In this document: in pieces, positions 36,197 to 44,937 of the stretch
Numbering within the stretch: the first letter of the stretch is position 1
Layout: each line of letters begins with the position of its first letter
Assembly: GCF_003217495.1 (NCBI RefSeq)
Contig: NZ_QJSW01000004.1
Span: 337,047 to 401,046 of the forward strand
Source of the DNA: Paenibacillus barcinonensis
Lineage (GTDB): Bacteria > Bacillota > Bacilli > Paenibacillales > Paenibacillaceae
Reading direction: 5' to 3'
DNA: 64,000 nt
Made by a program: the position numbers and the translations under genes
Notes under the pieces: model-generated
Database searches by the model: none
Told to the model about the DNA's origin: nothing
The model's input: only the letters and a program-made list of their open reading frames with translations

Positions 36197-37915
36197 ATGC
36201 TTCGTCGTTTTTTTTCGTATTATCAACCGTATAAAAAGCTGTTTTTAATTGATTTTGGCTGTGCGGTTATTGCAGGTTTGCTGGAGCTTGCATTTCCGCT
36301 TGCTGTCAGTAAATTTATTAACGAGCTCCTGCCCGGGCAGGATTGGCCGCTTATTTTACTCGCATGTGTTGTGCTGCTAAGTATTTATGCGTTGAATTCG
36401 CTATTAAATTATGTTGTCACTTACTGGGGGCATATGCTGGGCATTAATATTGAAACAAATATGCGGGAGAAAATGTTTGCTCACCTCCAGAAGCTGTCCT
36501 TTCGGTTTTTCGATAATCGCAAAACAGGTCATCTGATTGGTCATATTACCAATGATCTTAATGACATCGGTGAAGTCGCGCACCACGGCCCGGAGGATGT
36601 ATTCATTGCTGTGATGACACTGATTGGATCATTCTGGCTAATGGCTAACATTAATCTGGAGCTGGCTCTGCTGACATTTATCATTATTCCTGTTATGGCT
36701 TGGGTTATCATCGTATTTGGTGGTCGTATGACCAAGACGTATCGAAGATTGTTCGGAGATGTTGGTAATTTCAATGCACGGATTGAAGACAATGTAGGGG
36801 GCATGCGTGTCGTTCAGTCCTTCGCCAATGAAGAGCACGAGAAGAAGCTGTTTGCAGTGGATAACGCCAATTTTCGTCTGACCAAGCTGCTTGCGTACAA
36901 GACGATGGCCAAAAGCATCTCAGTCAGCTATATGATGATGCGTCTTGTCACCGTGTTTGTGATGATCGCCGGGGCCTGGTTTTACATTGACGGCAAAATT
37001 AATATGGGAGATTTCATGGCATTCCTGCTGCTATCCAATATATTTTTCCGGCCAATTGAAAAAATTAATGCGGTAATTGAGAGCTACCCCAAGGGCATCG
37101 CAGGCTTCAAACGGTATCTGGAGATCATCGACACGGAGCCTGACATCGCAGATCGACAAGATGCGGTTGAATTACATGAGGTAAAGGGAGAGATCCGCTT
37201 CGAAAATGTGTCATTTGGCTACGAATCGAGCCGTCGCATCCTGAATCAGATCAGCTTGTCGGTGCGTCCGGGTGAAACGGTTGCTTTTGTTGGACCCTCC
37301 GGTGCAGGTAAAACAACGATCTGCAGCTTGCTACCGCGCTTTTATGAAGTGCAGAAGGGCAGGATCACCGTAGACGGTGTTGATATTCGTGATATCAAGC
37401 TGCATTCCCTGCGTAAACAGATCGGGATCGTACAGCAGGATGTATTTCTGTTCTCGGGTACGATCAAAGAAAATATTGCATATGGTGATCTGACAGCGAC
37501 AGAGGATCAGATCTGGGATGCGGCACGACGCGCTTCACTGGAGGAACTGATTCGGAGCCTGCCTGACGGCATGGACACAATTATCGGGGAACGGGGCGTA
37601 AAGCTGTCGGGAGGTCAGAAGCAGCGTCTGTCCATTGCACGTATGTTCCTCAAAAATCCACCAATTCTGATTCTGGATGAGGCAACCTCTGCTCTTGATA
37701 CGGAAACGGAAGCGCTCATTCAGCAATCGCTCGCTGAATTGTCTGTCGGCAGAACAACTCTCGTAATTGCTCACCGGCTGAGCACAATCAAAAATGCGGA
37801 TCGCATCATCGTAGTAAATACTGACGGTATTGCCGAGCAAGGCAATCATGAGCAGTTAGTGGCTGCTGGGGGGATTTACAGCCGTTTGCATCAAGTGCAG
37901 CATAATCACTCATAA
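36197..37915 (+). CDS. ABC exporter half-transporter (permease plus ATPase)
   Basis: A 572-residue fused exporter. The N-terminal ~310 residues form a six-helix transmembrane domain (helices starting 'LFLIDFGCAVIAGLLELAF' and 'WPLILLACVVLLSIYALN'). The C-terminal ATPase has Walker A GPSGAGKTT, the Q-loop 'IGIVQQDVFLF', the signature LSGGQKQRLSIARM, Walker B ILILDEATSALD and the switch His in 'VIAHRLST'. It works as a dimer exporting drugs, lipids or peptides. It stands alone between two terminators, so a homodimer (BmrA/MsbA-like) is likely. The ribosome site is weak (GGAGAG about 14 bases upstream). Confidence 0.94.
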   Translation: MLRRFFSYYQPYKKLFLIDFGCAVIAGLLELAFPLAVSKFINELLPGQDWPLILLACVVLLSIYALNSLLNYVVTYWGHMLGINIETNMREKMFAHLQKLSFRFFDNRKTGHLIGHITNDLNDIGEVAHHGPEDVFIAVMTLIGSFWLMANINLELALLTFIIIPVMAWVIIVFGGRMTKTYRRLFGDVGNFNARIEDNVGGMRVVQSFANEEHEKKLFAVDNANFRLTKLLAYKTMAKSISVSYMMMRLVTVFVMIAGAWFYIDGKINMGDFMAFLLLSNIFFRPIEKINAVIESYPKGIAGFKRYLEIIDTEPDIADRQDAVELHEVKGEIRFENVSFGYESSRRILNQISLSVRPGETVAFVGPSGAGKTTICSLLPRFYEVQKGRITVDGVDIRDIKLHSLRKQIGIVQQDVFLFSGTIKENIAYGDLTATEDQIWDAARRASLEELIRSLPDGMDTIIGERGVKLSGGQKQRLSIARMFLKNPPILILDEATSALDTETEALIQQSLAELSVGRTTLVIAHRLSTIKNADRIIVVNTDGIAEQGNHEQLVAAGGIYSRLHQVQHNHS

Positions 37916-37976
37916 CATGCTGGAGACGGATATGGCTCTGTTTCCGCTTCATCGTGGATTGAAATCGTTAGCTGAG

Positions 37977-38000
37977 GCCGCACATGGTGCGGCTTTTTTT
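37977..38000 (+). terminator. Rho-independent terminator after the ABC exporter
   Basis: The perfect stem GCCGCAC-ATG-GTGCGGC is followed directly by seven T. Confidence 0.92.
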
Positions 38001-38037
38001 GTTATTTTATCGTCGAGAAAACATACATAAGAATATT

Positions 38038-38085
38038 GTTGACAATGTCCACAAACCTGATTAGTATAATGTTGACAATGTCCAC
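38038..38085 (+). promoter_or_regulatory. Duplicated putative MarR operator overlapping the promoter
   Basis: GTTGACAATGTCCAC occurs twice, at 38038-38052 and 38071-38085, exactly 33 bases apart (about three helical turns). Each copy contains the inverted repeat GACA-A-TGTC. The first copy includes the TTGACA -35 box (38039-38044). The -10 may be TAGTAT (38062-38067, 17-base spacer) or TATAAT (38065-38070, 20-base spacer). The second copy lies at the expected start point. The arrangement suggests autorepression by the MarR protein encoded next. Confidence 0.65.
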
Positions 38086-38102
38086 TAAAAGGGGGCTCCG
38101 AT

Positions 38103-38564
38103 ATGAACTCTGAGCATATTTCACCGGAGATTTTAGCAGATATGCGGCGTTTCAACCGGTTCTATACGAATATACTCGGGGTGCTGGATAAGCACATTCT
38201 CGGGACAGGGTATTCTTTTGCCGAAGCACGGGTCATTATCGAGATCGGGATTCGCGGGGAGAGCATCGCCAATAACCTCGTGGACACCCTCACGATTGAT
38301 CGCAGCTATATGAGCCGGATTGTTACTAAATTAACAAAGGAAGGACTACTGCTCAAGGTGGATTCCGCGGAAGATAGCAGGGTCAGTCTGATTCGTCTGA
38401 CGGATAAAGGGCAGGAGCTGTACGCTGAACTTAACGCTCGGTCTGATGAGCAGATTGTAAAACTAATGCAAAACTTGAATGAAGAAGAGATTCGAGAGGT
38501 ATATGCCTCCATGATGAACATCCAAGAGAAGCTGAACAAGAAGGCAGGAGAGACAGTACGATGA
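38103..38564 (+). CDS. MarR-family transcriptional regulator
   Basis: A 153-residue winged-helix regulator: 'YSFAEARVIIEIGIRGESIANNLVDTLTIDRSYMSRIVTKLTKEGLL' is the helix-turn-helix with recognition helix, followed by the wing 'VDSAEDSRVSLIRLTDKGQEL'. It starts 17 bases after the second copy of a duplicated putative operator and overlaps the threonine aldolase gene by ATGA. The pair is therefore one unit, probably repressed by this protein until a ligand releases it. Confidence 0.93.
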   Translation: MNSEHISPEILADMRRFNRFYTNILGVLDKHILGTGYSFAEARVIIEIGIRGESIANNLVDTLTIDRSYMSRIVTKLTKEGLLLKVDSAEDSRVSLIRLTDKGQELYAELNARSDEQIVKLMQNLNEEEIREVYASMMNIQEKLNKKAGETVR

Positions 38565-39655
38565 TTAGATTCGAATGTGATTATAACGAAGGTGCGCATG
38601 AACGCATTTTGCAGCGATTGATGGAGACAAACATGGAACAGACCAGCGGATACGGGACGGATGCACATTGTGAGCGAGCGCGCACGCTGATTCGGCAGGC
38701 TTGCGGCAACGAGGGGGCAGATGTCCATTTTCTCGTAGGGGGTACGCAGACGAACACCACAGTCATTGCGTCCATTCTTCGTCCGCATCAAGGAGTCATT
38801 GCAGCGGTATCTGGTCATATTGCGGTTCATGAGACGGGAGCGATTGAGGCTACAGGTCACAAGGTGCTGACGGTACCAAGCCTGGATGGGAAAATTACAG
38901 CTGCACAGGTAAAGGCGGTCTATGATGCACATGTGCAGGAATCGTCACCCGAGCACAGCGTTCAGCCAGGCATGGTCTACATATCTCAACCGACTGAAAA
39001 TGGTACGATGTACAGTAAGGCCGAGCTTGAGGCTATATATGAAGTAAGCCGGGCATGTGAGCTGCCGTTTTTTATTGATGGAGCGCGTCTTGGGTATGCT
39101 CTGGCATCCAAGGCATGTGATATGACTCTGGCAGATCTTGCTTGTCTGTGTGATGTATTCTATATTGGCGGCACCAAAATTGGCGCATTGATGGGCGAGG
39201 CTGTTGTGATTGTGAACGATGCGCTCAAGCGTGACTTTCGTTACATCATCAAGCAAAAAGGCGGCTTGCTGGCTAAAGGCCGGTTGCTGGGTATTCAGTT
39301 TGAGACGCTGTTTGAAGACGGATTGTATCTGGAGATTTCGAAGCATGCCGTGGACATGGCTGTGAGAATCCATGATACTCTTGAGCAGCACGGGGTAGAG
39401 TTCCTCTACAGCTCCCCGACGAATCAGCAGTTTCCGATTCTTCCTGATGCTCTGCTGCAGCAGCTCAGCAGTCAGTATACGTTCACGTTCTGGGAAAAGG
39501 TTGACACTTCCCGCAGTGCTGTTCGGTTCTGCACAAGCTGGGCGACTCGTCAAGAAAATGTAGATGCGCTGACCCGAGATATTGTTAGACTACTGCAAGG
39601 GAATGAGGGTCAGGATGAACCGGTAGCTGTATTTCAGACAGCGGCAACGGTGTAA
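38561..39655 (+). CDS. Low-specificity L-threonine aldolase family PLP enzyme
   Basis: A 364-residue fold-type I PLP enzyme of the beta-eliminating lyase/threonine aldolase group. Motifs are 'GGTQTNTTVIASIL' (phosphate loop), 'IDGARLGYALAS' (cofactor Asp and Arg) and the Schiff-base Lys206 in YIGGTKIGALMGEAV. It cleaves L-threonine or L-allo-threonine to glycine and acetaldehyde, though related enzymes act on other beta-hydroxy amino acids. The start codon overlaps the MarR stop (ATGA), giving translational coupling. Why a MarR repressor controls it is not evident. Confidence 0.92.
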   Translation: MIRFECDYNEGAHERILQRLMETNMEQTSGYGTDAHCERARTLIRQACGNEGADVHFLVGGTQTNTTVIASILRPHQGVIAAVSGHIAVHETGAIEATGHKVLTVPSLDGKITAAQVKAVYDAHVQESSPEHSVQPGMVYISQPTENGTMYSKAELEAIYEVSRACELPFFIDGARLGYALASKACDMTLADLACLCDVFYIGGTKIGALMGEAVVIVNDALKRDFRYIIKQKGGLLAKGRLLGIQFETLFEDGLYLEISKHAVDMAVRIHDTLEQHGVEFLYSSPTNQQFPILPDALLQQLSSQYTFTFWEKVDTSRSAVRFCTSWATRQENVDALTRDIVRLLQGNEGQDEPVAVFQTAATV

Positions 39656-39860
39656 AGTGCAGCCAATGGCTGGATACTTTAATGTAAACGAATAGTCGGG
39701 GGTTTGGTGGTGGCGAATACTGTATGGTGCTGAATACCGAATTATGCTAAGTACCGAATGGTGCTGAGTGAGAGTCAGCAGTGTGGGAGATGCTGTATGT
39801 TGCGGAGTGAGAACACGTGGAGCTAGCGGGATATCGAAGAGGACTTGGTGTAATCTCTGC
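39656..39860 (+). other. Non-coding spacer with imperfect internal repetition
   Basis: About 200 bases without a supported gene. A word like TACCGAATGGTGCTGAGT recurs imperfectly around 39717-39770 (ACTGTATGGTGCTGAATACCGAA / TACCGAATGGTGCTGAG). No promoter or terminator is clear. It leads directly into the nested palindrome described next. Confidence 0.4.
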
Positions 39861-39864
39861 TCCG

Positions 39865-40073
39865 AGCGCTAACGATCATGAGAAACCTTATTTCGGGCAT
39901 TAGTTGGGCAAAAAAATTCTAACGATCCTCAGGAGTCTTATTTCATCGTAAAATGGCTTATGATCCTGAAAAACGGCGATATTTGACGGAATAACATTCC
40001 TGCTGATCGTTAGAATTAGAGATTGCCTGATATGATGCAAATAGCATCTCTGGTGATCGTTAGCGCTTTTTTT
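39865..40073. repeat. Nested palindromic repeat element built from four copies of a CTAACGATC motif
   Basis: Outer arms AGCGCTAACGATCA (39865-39878) and TGATCGTTAGCGCT (40054-40067) are perfect inverted repeats of 14 bases. Inner arms AATTCTAACGATC (39915-39927) and GATCGTTAGAATT (40005-40017) are perfect over 13 bases, extended by AGGA / TCCT. The two left arms are also direct repeats with a period of exactly 50 bases: CTAACGATC at 39869 and 39919, CTTATTTC at 39887 and 39937. Seen in one orientation, all four copies follow CTAACGATC-n3-AG-n5-yTATTyC-like spacing. Seven T follow the right arm. It has no coding content. It may be a repeated intergenic element, a structured RNA or a bidirectional terminator. 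Confidence 0.85.
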
Positions 40074-40191
40074 ATTTTCGCACATATACATATAATTCGT
40101 ACGATGAACGATCAAAGTAGATTGACAACTCTCCGTAGATAAATTAAGGTTTTAAAGATACTTAATATCCTTAATGTGAAGGAGAGATGTA

Positions 40192-40911
40192 ATGAATACC
40201 GAACAGCGTTCCATTTTTGAGAATACACCGATTTTAACGGCTCTTCAGCCAGCTCCGGGCGAGCGCATTCTGGATGTGGGCTGTGGGAACGGATCATTAA
40301 CGGCCCGGATTGCGGCATTGGGGGCTATTACCACTGGAATTGATCTATCGGAAGAGAGCATCGCTCAAGCTGTGCTTAAATATCCTGAACTTGACTTTCA
40401 GGTAGCGGATGCATGTCATTATCGAACGATAGAGCGTTATGACGCTGTCTTTTCACATGCGGTACTGCACTGGACGGCAGATGCCTCTGCTGTGATCCAG
40501 AGCATGCACGCTGCACTGAAGCAGGGAGGACGTCTGATTGCAGAGTTTGCGGGGAAGGGGAACACGGCGATTATCCTTCATGCGGTGCGGGAGGAGCTGT
40601 TAGCACGAGGATACACTTGGGAAGCGCGTAATCCGTGGTATCACCCCAGTGTTGGAGAGTTTTCAAGCTTGCTGGAGCAGCATGGATTTCAGGTGTCATA
40701 CATCCAGCATACCGATACACGCAGACCCTTGCAGCAGGGGGTACGCAGCTGGATGAGCAGCTTTGCCCATTATCTTTTCCGTGATATTTCCACAGACGAG
40801 CAGGATTCCATAATGGAGGCTGTCGAAAAGAAAGTAGAGCCGTTGCTCCTTCATGAAGGGCAGTGGAGCCTGGATATTTCCAGACTGCGAGTTATTGCAG
40901 TCAAATTATAA
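40192..40911 (+). CDS. Class I SAM-dependent methyltransferase
   Basis: A 239-residue enzyme with motif I ILDVGCGNGSLTARIA (about residues 24-39), an acidic residue after strand 2 (TGIDLSEE), 'FQVADACHYRT' and motif post-II 'YDAVFSHAVLHWTADASAVIQ', as in trans-aconitate methyltransferase-like or UbiE-like small-molecule methyltransferases. GGAGAG precedes the ATG. It follows the nested palindrome and is 24 bases upstream of a pentapeptide-repeat gene. The acceptor is unknown. Confidence 0.9.
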   Translation: MNTEQRSIFENTPILTALQPAPGERILDVGCGNGSLTARIAALGAITTGIDLSEESIAQAVLKYPELDFQVADACHYRTIERYDAVFSHAVLHWTADASAVIQSMHAALKQGGRLIAEFAGKGNTAIILHAVREELLARGYTWEARNPWYHPSVGEFSSLLEQHGFQVSYIQHTDTRRPLQQGVRSWMSSFAHYLFRDISTDEQDSIMEAVEKKVEPLLLHEGQWSLDISRLRVIAVKL

Positions 40912-40935
40912 TCCATACGTCCAAAGGAGAAGGGC

Positions 40936-41565
40936 ATGAAAATAGAGAATCCCAGATTACAGCCGCAGCTGCTTGAAGCTGAACCGATCTATTCTTTGGA
41001 CTCGAAAACAGAGTACAAGAACAGGCTGATTGAGAATGTGACGCTGGACGTGCTGGAGGCGAGCAAGGTATCGTTTGAAAACGTAGTGTTCCGCCATGTG
41101 ACTATTATGGAGTCTTCGCTTGAGCAATGTGAGTTTACGGATGTACGATTCGAGCACTGTGACTTTTCCAATGTGAATCTGCAGAGCTCGTTTATGCATC
41201 GAACGGAGTGGCAGCACTGTAAACTGGTGGGAACAGACTTTTCAAGCAGCCGGTGGCAGAATGTATGCATTACGCAGAGTATAGGAGACTACAGCAGCTT
41301 TCGTTTTGCACATCTCAAGCAGGTCGAATACGCGGATTGTAGCTTGATCGGAGCGGACTTCGCCTATTTGAAATTACAGAAAATCGCCTTTGCAGCTTGC
41401 AGGCTGGATCAGGTTGCATTCACCGGAACAGCGATGAAGGGCATGGATCTGAGTGATAGTGAGTTCGACGCATTGGTGCTTACAATGGAGGATCTGGCCG
41501 GATGTGCTATTGCTCCTCATCAAGCAGCGACCTTCGCCGGATTAATGGGACTTATTATCAAATGA
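40936..41565 (+). CDS. Pentapeptide-repeat protein
   Basis: A 209-residue protein. The pentapeptide-like core occupies about residues 40-190, with central Phe or Leu every five residues (for example EQCEFTDVRFEHCDFSNVNL and 'YADCSLIGADFAYLKLQKIAF'). Its repeats are less regular than those of the protein at 17572 and use Phe and Cys more often. It is probably co-transcribed with the preceding methyltransferase (24-base gap, AAAGGAGAAGG upstream). The expected fold is a beta-helix; no role can be assigned from sequence. Confidence 0.85.
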   Translation: MKIENPRLQPQLLEAEPIYSLDSKTEYKNRLIENVTLDVLEASKVSFENVVFRHVTIMESSLEQCEFTDVRFEHCDFSNVNLQSSFMHRTEWQHCKLVGTDFSSSRWQNVCITQSIGDYSSFRFAHLKQVEYADCSLIGADFAYLKLQKIAFAACRLDQVAFTGTAMKGMDLSDSEFDALVLTMEDLAGCAIAPHQAATFAGLMGLIIK

Positions 41566-41670
41566 ACGTATGGACGTATACAGAACCTGTTTTTAATGTT
41601 ATCCTTAACTGTTACGTGTGACATAAAGACTTGTTTTTATGTATAGATGTGCGTAAATGAAGGAGATAAC

Positions 41671-43185
41671 ATGACATTTCAGGAATTAAACATCATCCCT
41701 CCGATACTGGAAGGGTTAAAAAAAGCAAATTACAGCCAGCCCACTCCCATTCAGGAGCAATCCATACCAGCTGTACTTGCAGGTAGAGACTTGCTTGGTT
41801 GTGCTCAGACGGGAACAGGCAAGACGGCTGCATTTTCGGTGCCGATCATACAATTATTAAGTGAAGGCAGCCAAGCGAGACAAGGCAACTCTGTCCATAA
41901 AAAGGCAAAGTCAACGCGTGCAATTCGTTCGCTTATTTTGTCACCAACTCGCGAGCTCGCCATTCAAATATCCGATAATATTAAAGTGTACAGCAGATAT
42001 ACGGACATTCGTTCTACTGCGATCGTGGGCGGAGTATCTCAACGCGTGCAGGAGCGTGCCTTGCAGCAAGGAGCAGATATCGTCATTGCTACACCTGGAC
42101 GCTTGATGGACCTTGTGAACCAGAAGCAGATTGATCTGAGCATGGTGGAGATTCTCGTACTGGATGAAGCGGACCGTATGCTGGATATGGGCTTTATCCA
42201 TGATGTTAAACGGATCATTGCCAAGATGCCAAACAAGAAACAAACTCTGTTCTTCTCGGCTACGATGCCGCCAGAGATTGTTAAAATGGTGCAGACTCTG
42301 CTGGTCAACCCGGTCAAAGTAGAGATTACCCCGGTATCTTCAACCGTGGACCGTATTCAACAATCTGTATATTTGCTGGAGAAGGGCAAGAAACAGAGCA
42401 TGCTTAATCTTATTTTGCAGGATCAGACGATTGCTTCGGCACTGGTGTTCACTCGTACGAAACGTGGAGCAGACCGGGTTACCCGGGATTTGGCAAAGGT
42501 TAACGTAACCGCACAGGCCATTCACGGCAACAAATCGCAAAATGAACGCCAGCGGGCATTAAACAATTTCAAAAGCGGTGTCACCCGTGTATTAGTAGCT
42601 ACCGATATTGCTGCCAGAGGCATTGATGTGGAGGAACTGACACATGTCATCAACTTCAACCTGCCCAACATTCCTGAAACGTACGTTCACCGAATTGGAC
42701 GCACGGGACGGGCAGGGAAAAGTGGCATGGCGATCTCGTTCTGTGAACAGGATGAGCTTGCTTTCCTGAAAGATATCGAGAAAGTAATTAAAAAGTCTAT
42801 TCCCGTGGTGAAGGATCATCCGTATCCGATGAACAACATGCCTGTGTTTGCACAGATGCATCCCACGAAACAGACTTCCAAAACGCCTGGTGGCAAGTCT
42901 GGTTCGCATCGTTCCGCTGCTGACAGACCCGGTAAATCCAAGACGAATCCTGCTCGCAAGCCGAAATCCGAGTGGTTTACGAAACGGGATAAAGCGGCAT
43001 CCGGTGGTAAATCGGCTGAGCGTCATGCGAGTGGCTCACGTTCTGCACGGAGCGAGCTGTCTCATGCTAAAGGTGGGCCGACATCTGGAGCAACGCGTAA
43101 AGCGGAGCATAGCAAAACTAACAGCCGATCTTCGGTGCAGGGTCAGCAGCGCCGTGCCAAAACACATAGTAATCAGGCTAACTAG
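41671..43185 (+). CDS. DEAD-box ATP-dependent RNA helicase
   Basis: A 504-residue RNA helicase. In order: Q motif (PTPIQEQSIP), Walker A AQTGTGKTAAF, PTRELAIQ, TPGRLMD, DEAD in VLDEADRM, SAT, 'ALVFTRTKRGADRV', 'VLVATDIAARGIDVEELTHVINFNLP' and HRIGRTGRAG. The last ~115 residues are a low-complexity basic tail rich in Lys, Arg, Ser and Gly, as in RhlE/CshA-type helicases that bind RNA during cold growth and ribosome assembly. I chose ATG 41671 behind GAAGGAG, not the frame from 41647. A 105-base leader containing a short CATAAA / TTTATG inverted repeat precedes it. A terminator follows. Confidence 0.94.
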   Translation: MTFQELNIIPPILEGLKKANYSQPTPIQEQSIPAVLAGRDLLGCAQTGTGKTAAFSVPIIQLLSEGSQARQGNSVHKKAKSTRAIRSLILSPTRELAIQISDNIKVYSRYTDIRSTAIVGGVSQRVQERALQQGADIVIATPGRLMDLVNQKQIDLSMVEILVLDEADRMLDMGFIHDVKRIIAKMPNKKQTLFFSATMPPEIVKMVQTLLVNPVKVEITPVSSTVDRIQQSVYLLEKGKKQSMLNLILQDQTIASALVFTRTKRGADRVTRDLAKVNVTAQAIHGNKSQNERQRALNNFKSGVTRVLVATDIAARGIDVEELTHVINFNLPNIPETYVHRIGRTGRAGKSGMAISFCEQDELAFLKDIEKVIKKSIPVVKDHPYPMNNMPVFAQMHPTKQTSKTPGGKSGSHRSAADRPGKSKTNPARKPKSEWFTKRDKAASGGKSAERHASGSRSARSELSHAKGGPTSGATRKAEHSKTNSRSSVQGQQRRAKTHSNQAN

Positions 43186-43200
43186 CTGATGTAACAATAT

Positions 43201-43235
43201 AACCTGCCTTCTCCAAATGTTGGGGAAGGTTTTTT
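43201..43235 (+). terminator. Rho-independent terminator after the helicase gene
   Basis: AACCTGCCTTCTCC pairs with GGGGAAGG-TT around an AAATGTT loop and is followed by TTTTT. Confidence 0.85.
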
Positions 43236-43317
43236 GGCATGATGCCAAATGTCATTTACAGGCAAACGCACATTCGATAATATAAAGTGTATTAGATTAC
43301 GGCGAGGGGGAGAATCG

Positions 43318-43671
43318 TTGACAGAAACAATGCTGAGCTATTGTCTTGCTAAACAAGGTGCCGTAAAGGAATATCCGTTCGGGCCCGAGACGGCTGTGAT
43401 CAAGGTAGCGGACAAAATGTTTGCCCTTCTGTTTGAGGGGAATGGAGAAGATCGTCGTATCAATCTGAAGTGTGATCCGATTATCGCGGAAAACCTGAGA
43501 GAGCAGCATGCGGCGGTCAAACCGGGCTATCACATGAATAAAAAGCATTGGAATACAGTCATGCTGGATGATTCTTTACCAAACGAGGACATCTATGCCA
43601 TGATTGATCATTCCTACAATCTGGTTGTACAGAAGCTGCCGAAGAGGATTCAGGAAACGCTGAGCGAATAA
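43318..43671 (+). CDS. MmcQ/YjbR-family DNA-binding-like protein
   Basis: A 117-residue protein matching the usual YjbR length. Features are 'KEYPFGPETAVIKVADKMFALLF', 'RINLKCDPIIAENLREQHAAVKPGYHMNKKHWNTVMLD' and the closing helix 'IYAMIDHSYNLVVQKLPK'. The family has a CyaY-like fold often annotated as DNA-binding, with no firm function. TTG at 43318 is the start because GAGGGGG lies just upstream; the open frame extends to 43249 into the preceding terminator region without a ribosome site. Confidence 0.9.
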   Translation: MTETMLSYCLAKQGAVKEYPFGPETAVIKVADKMFALLFEGNGEDRRINLKCDPIIAENLREQHAAVKPGYHMNKKHWNTVMLDDSLPNEDIYAMIDHSYNLVVQKLPKRIQETLSE

Positions 43672-43760
43672 AGTTAAAAGTTAGGCAATCTGTGCCATAG
43701 AGCAGTGGAGTGGTTGAGGTGTTTTTATCGCATGAAACCAATACGAAGGAGTGCATGAGA

Positions 43761-44654
43761 ATGGATCAGGAGCAGCAGCAGATAGCAATGGTGCAGCATA
43801 TGCGGGAGCAGAGCTCGGGAATGGGTCAAGCCTTACAACCAAGTCTTACATATGATGTTATGGTCAAAGAGCAATTCATCACCACCTGTGCTGGAGATAC
43901 ACGGGTGCTGGTGTATACACCCAACCGAAGGAAGGATACGTCTGCAAGTTTGCCTGTGTTTTTTAACATGCATGGCGGAGGATTTGTGCTTGGACAAGCG
44001 GACGGGGATGACGCCTGGTGCCGTTTGATCGCAGATCGTGCAGGATGTCTGGTGGTAAACATAGATTACAAGCTGGCACCTGAGCATAAATTTCCTGCGG
44101 CTGTCTATGAGTGCTATGATGTGGTGAAATGGGTGCATGATCATGCGGGGCAGTTCTCTGCAGATGCTTCTCTCTTGGCAATAGGCGGTCATAGTGCAGG
44201 AGGTAATCTGGCAGCAGCCGTATGTCTGCTGAATCGTGAACGCGGAGATGAGCTTCCAATCCTGCTGCAGATTATTGATTATGCTGTCCTCGATGTAGCT
44301 ACAGACCCGGCGGAAAAGCCGGATTTCCCAGAAGCCATTCCTGCAGATATCGCCCGTATGTTTAATGCCATGTATCTGTCGAAACCGGAGCATGCACAGA
44401 ATCCATTGGCCTCTCCTGTCCTCGCGGTTTCTTTGGCGGGTTTACCTCAAGCACTGATCATTACTGCGGAGAGAGATTCTCTTGCCCAGGAAGCACGTAA
44501 TTACGCTGCGAAGCTGGAATCAAGCGGCGTACATGTAACTCATAAGGAATACGAGGGCGTAGCTCACGGCTTCACACATCATGGCGATATCCAGATGGCT
44601 GAAGATGCATGGTATTTGATGAGTGACACGTTGCAGGCGGTTTTTGCTAGATAA
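43761..44654 (+). CDS. Alpha/beta hydrolase of the hormone-sensitive-lipase family
   Basis: A 297-residue esterase. It carries the HSL-family oxyanion motif MHGGGFVLG (about residues 73-81), nucleophile Ser145 in GGHSAGGN, an acidic residue in 'ITAERDSLAQE', and His in 'GVAHGFTHHG'. It should hydrolyse short acyl esters in the cytoplasm. The ATG at 43761 is preferred because GAAGGAGTG at 43745-43753 is too close to the ATG at 43755; that codon and the longer frame from 43710 are alternatives. It ends before a large branched terminator. Confidence 0.91.
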   Translation: MDQEQQQIAMVQHMREQSSGMGQALQPSLTYDVMVKEQFITTCAGDTRVLVYTPNRRKDTSASLPVFFNMHGGGFVLGQADGDDAWCRLIADRAGCLVVNIDYKLAPEHKFPAAVYECYDVVKWVHDHAGQFSADASLLAIGGHSAGGNLAAAVCLLNRERGDELPILLQIIDYAVLDVATDPAEKPDFPEAIPADIARMFNAMYLSKPEHAQNPLASPVLAVSLAGLPQALIITAERDSLAQEARNYAAKLESSGVHVTHKEYEGVAHGFTHHGDIQMAEDAWYLMSDTLQAVFAR

Positions 44655-44691
44655 GCCGTTACCCATTGATATAATCGAGGAACCGATATAT

Positions 44692-44762
44692 AAACACCTT
44701 CTACAGATAACAAGCCCCATGTGTGAAGCATGGTCATCCTGTATCTAGAAGGTGTTTTTTTT
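44692..44762 (+). terminator. Large branched terminator hairpin
   Basis: AACACCTTCTA (44693-44703) pairs with TAGAAGGTGTT, continued past a two-base bulge by GATA / TATC. An inner hairpin CCATG / CATGG sits in the loop. A run of eight T follows. It ends the esterase transcript. The remaining bases to 44937 hold no gene. Confidence 0.85.
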
Positions 44763-44937
44763 CATATGATCGTACAAATTACTGAAGCAGACTTCTGAGT
44801 GAGCAGATGGGCTAATAAAATATACAAATACGAGAAGTGAAGCAGTCATCGAGAGACAGTGTGTGACGTAAATTTATATGGATCAATATTATTTTTGGGG
44901 TCACAGCCTTGATAATATCCCGAATCAGGAGGTTCAT

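Noticed and set aside
39656..40191. CRISPR array or tandem-repeat array
   Set aside because: The copies are inverted and nested, only four in number, with no uniform repeat-spacer pattern and no cas genes.
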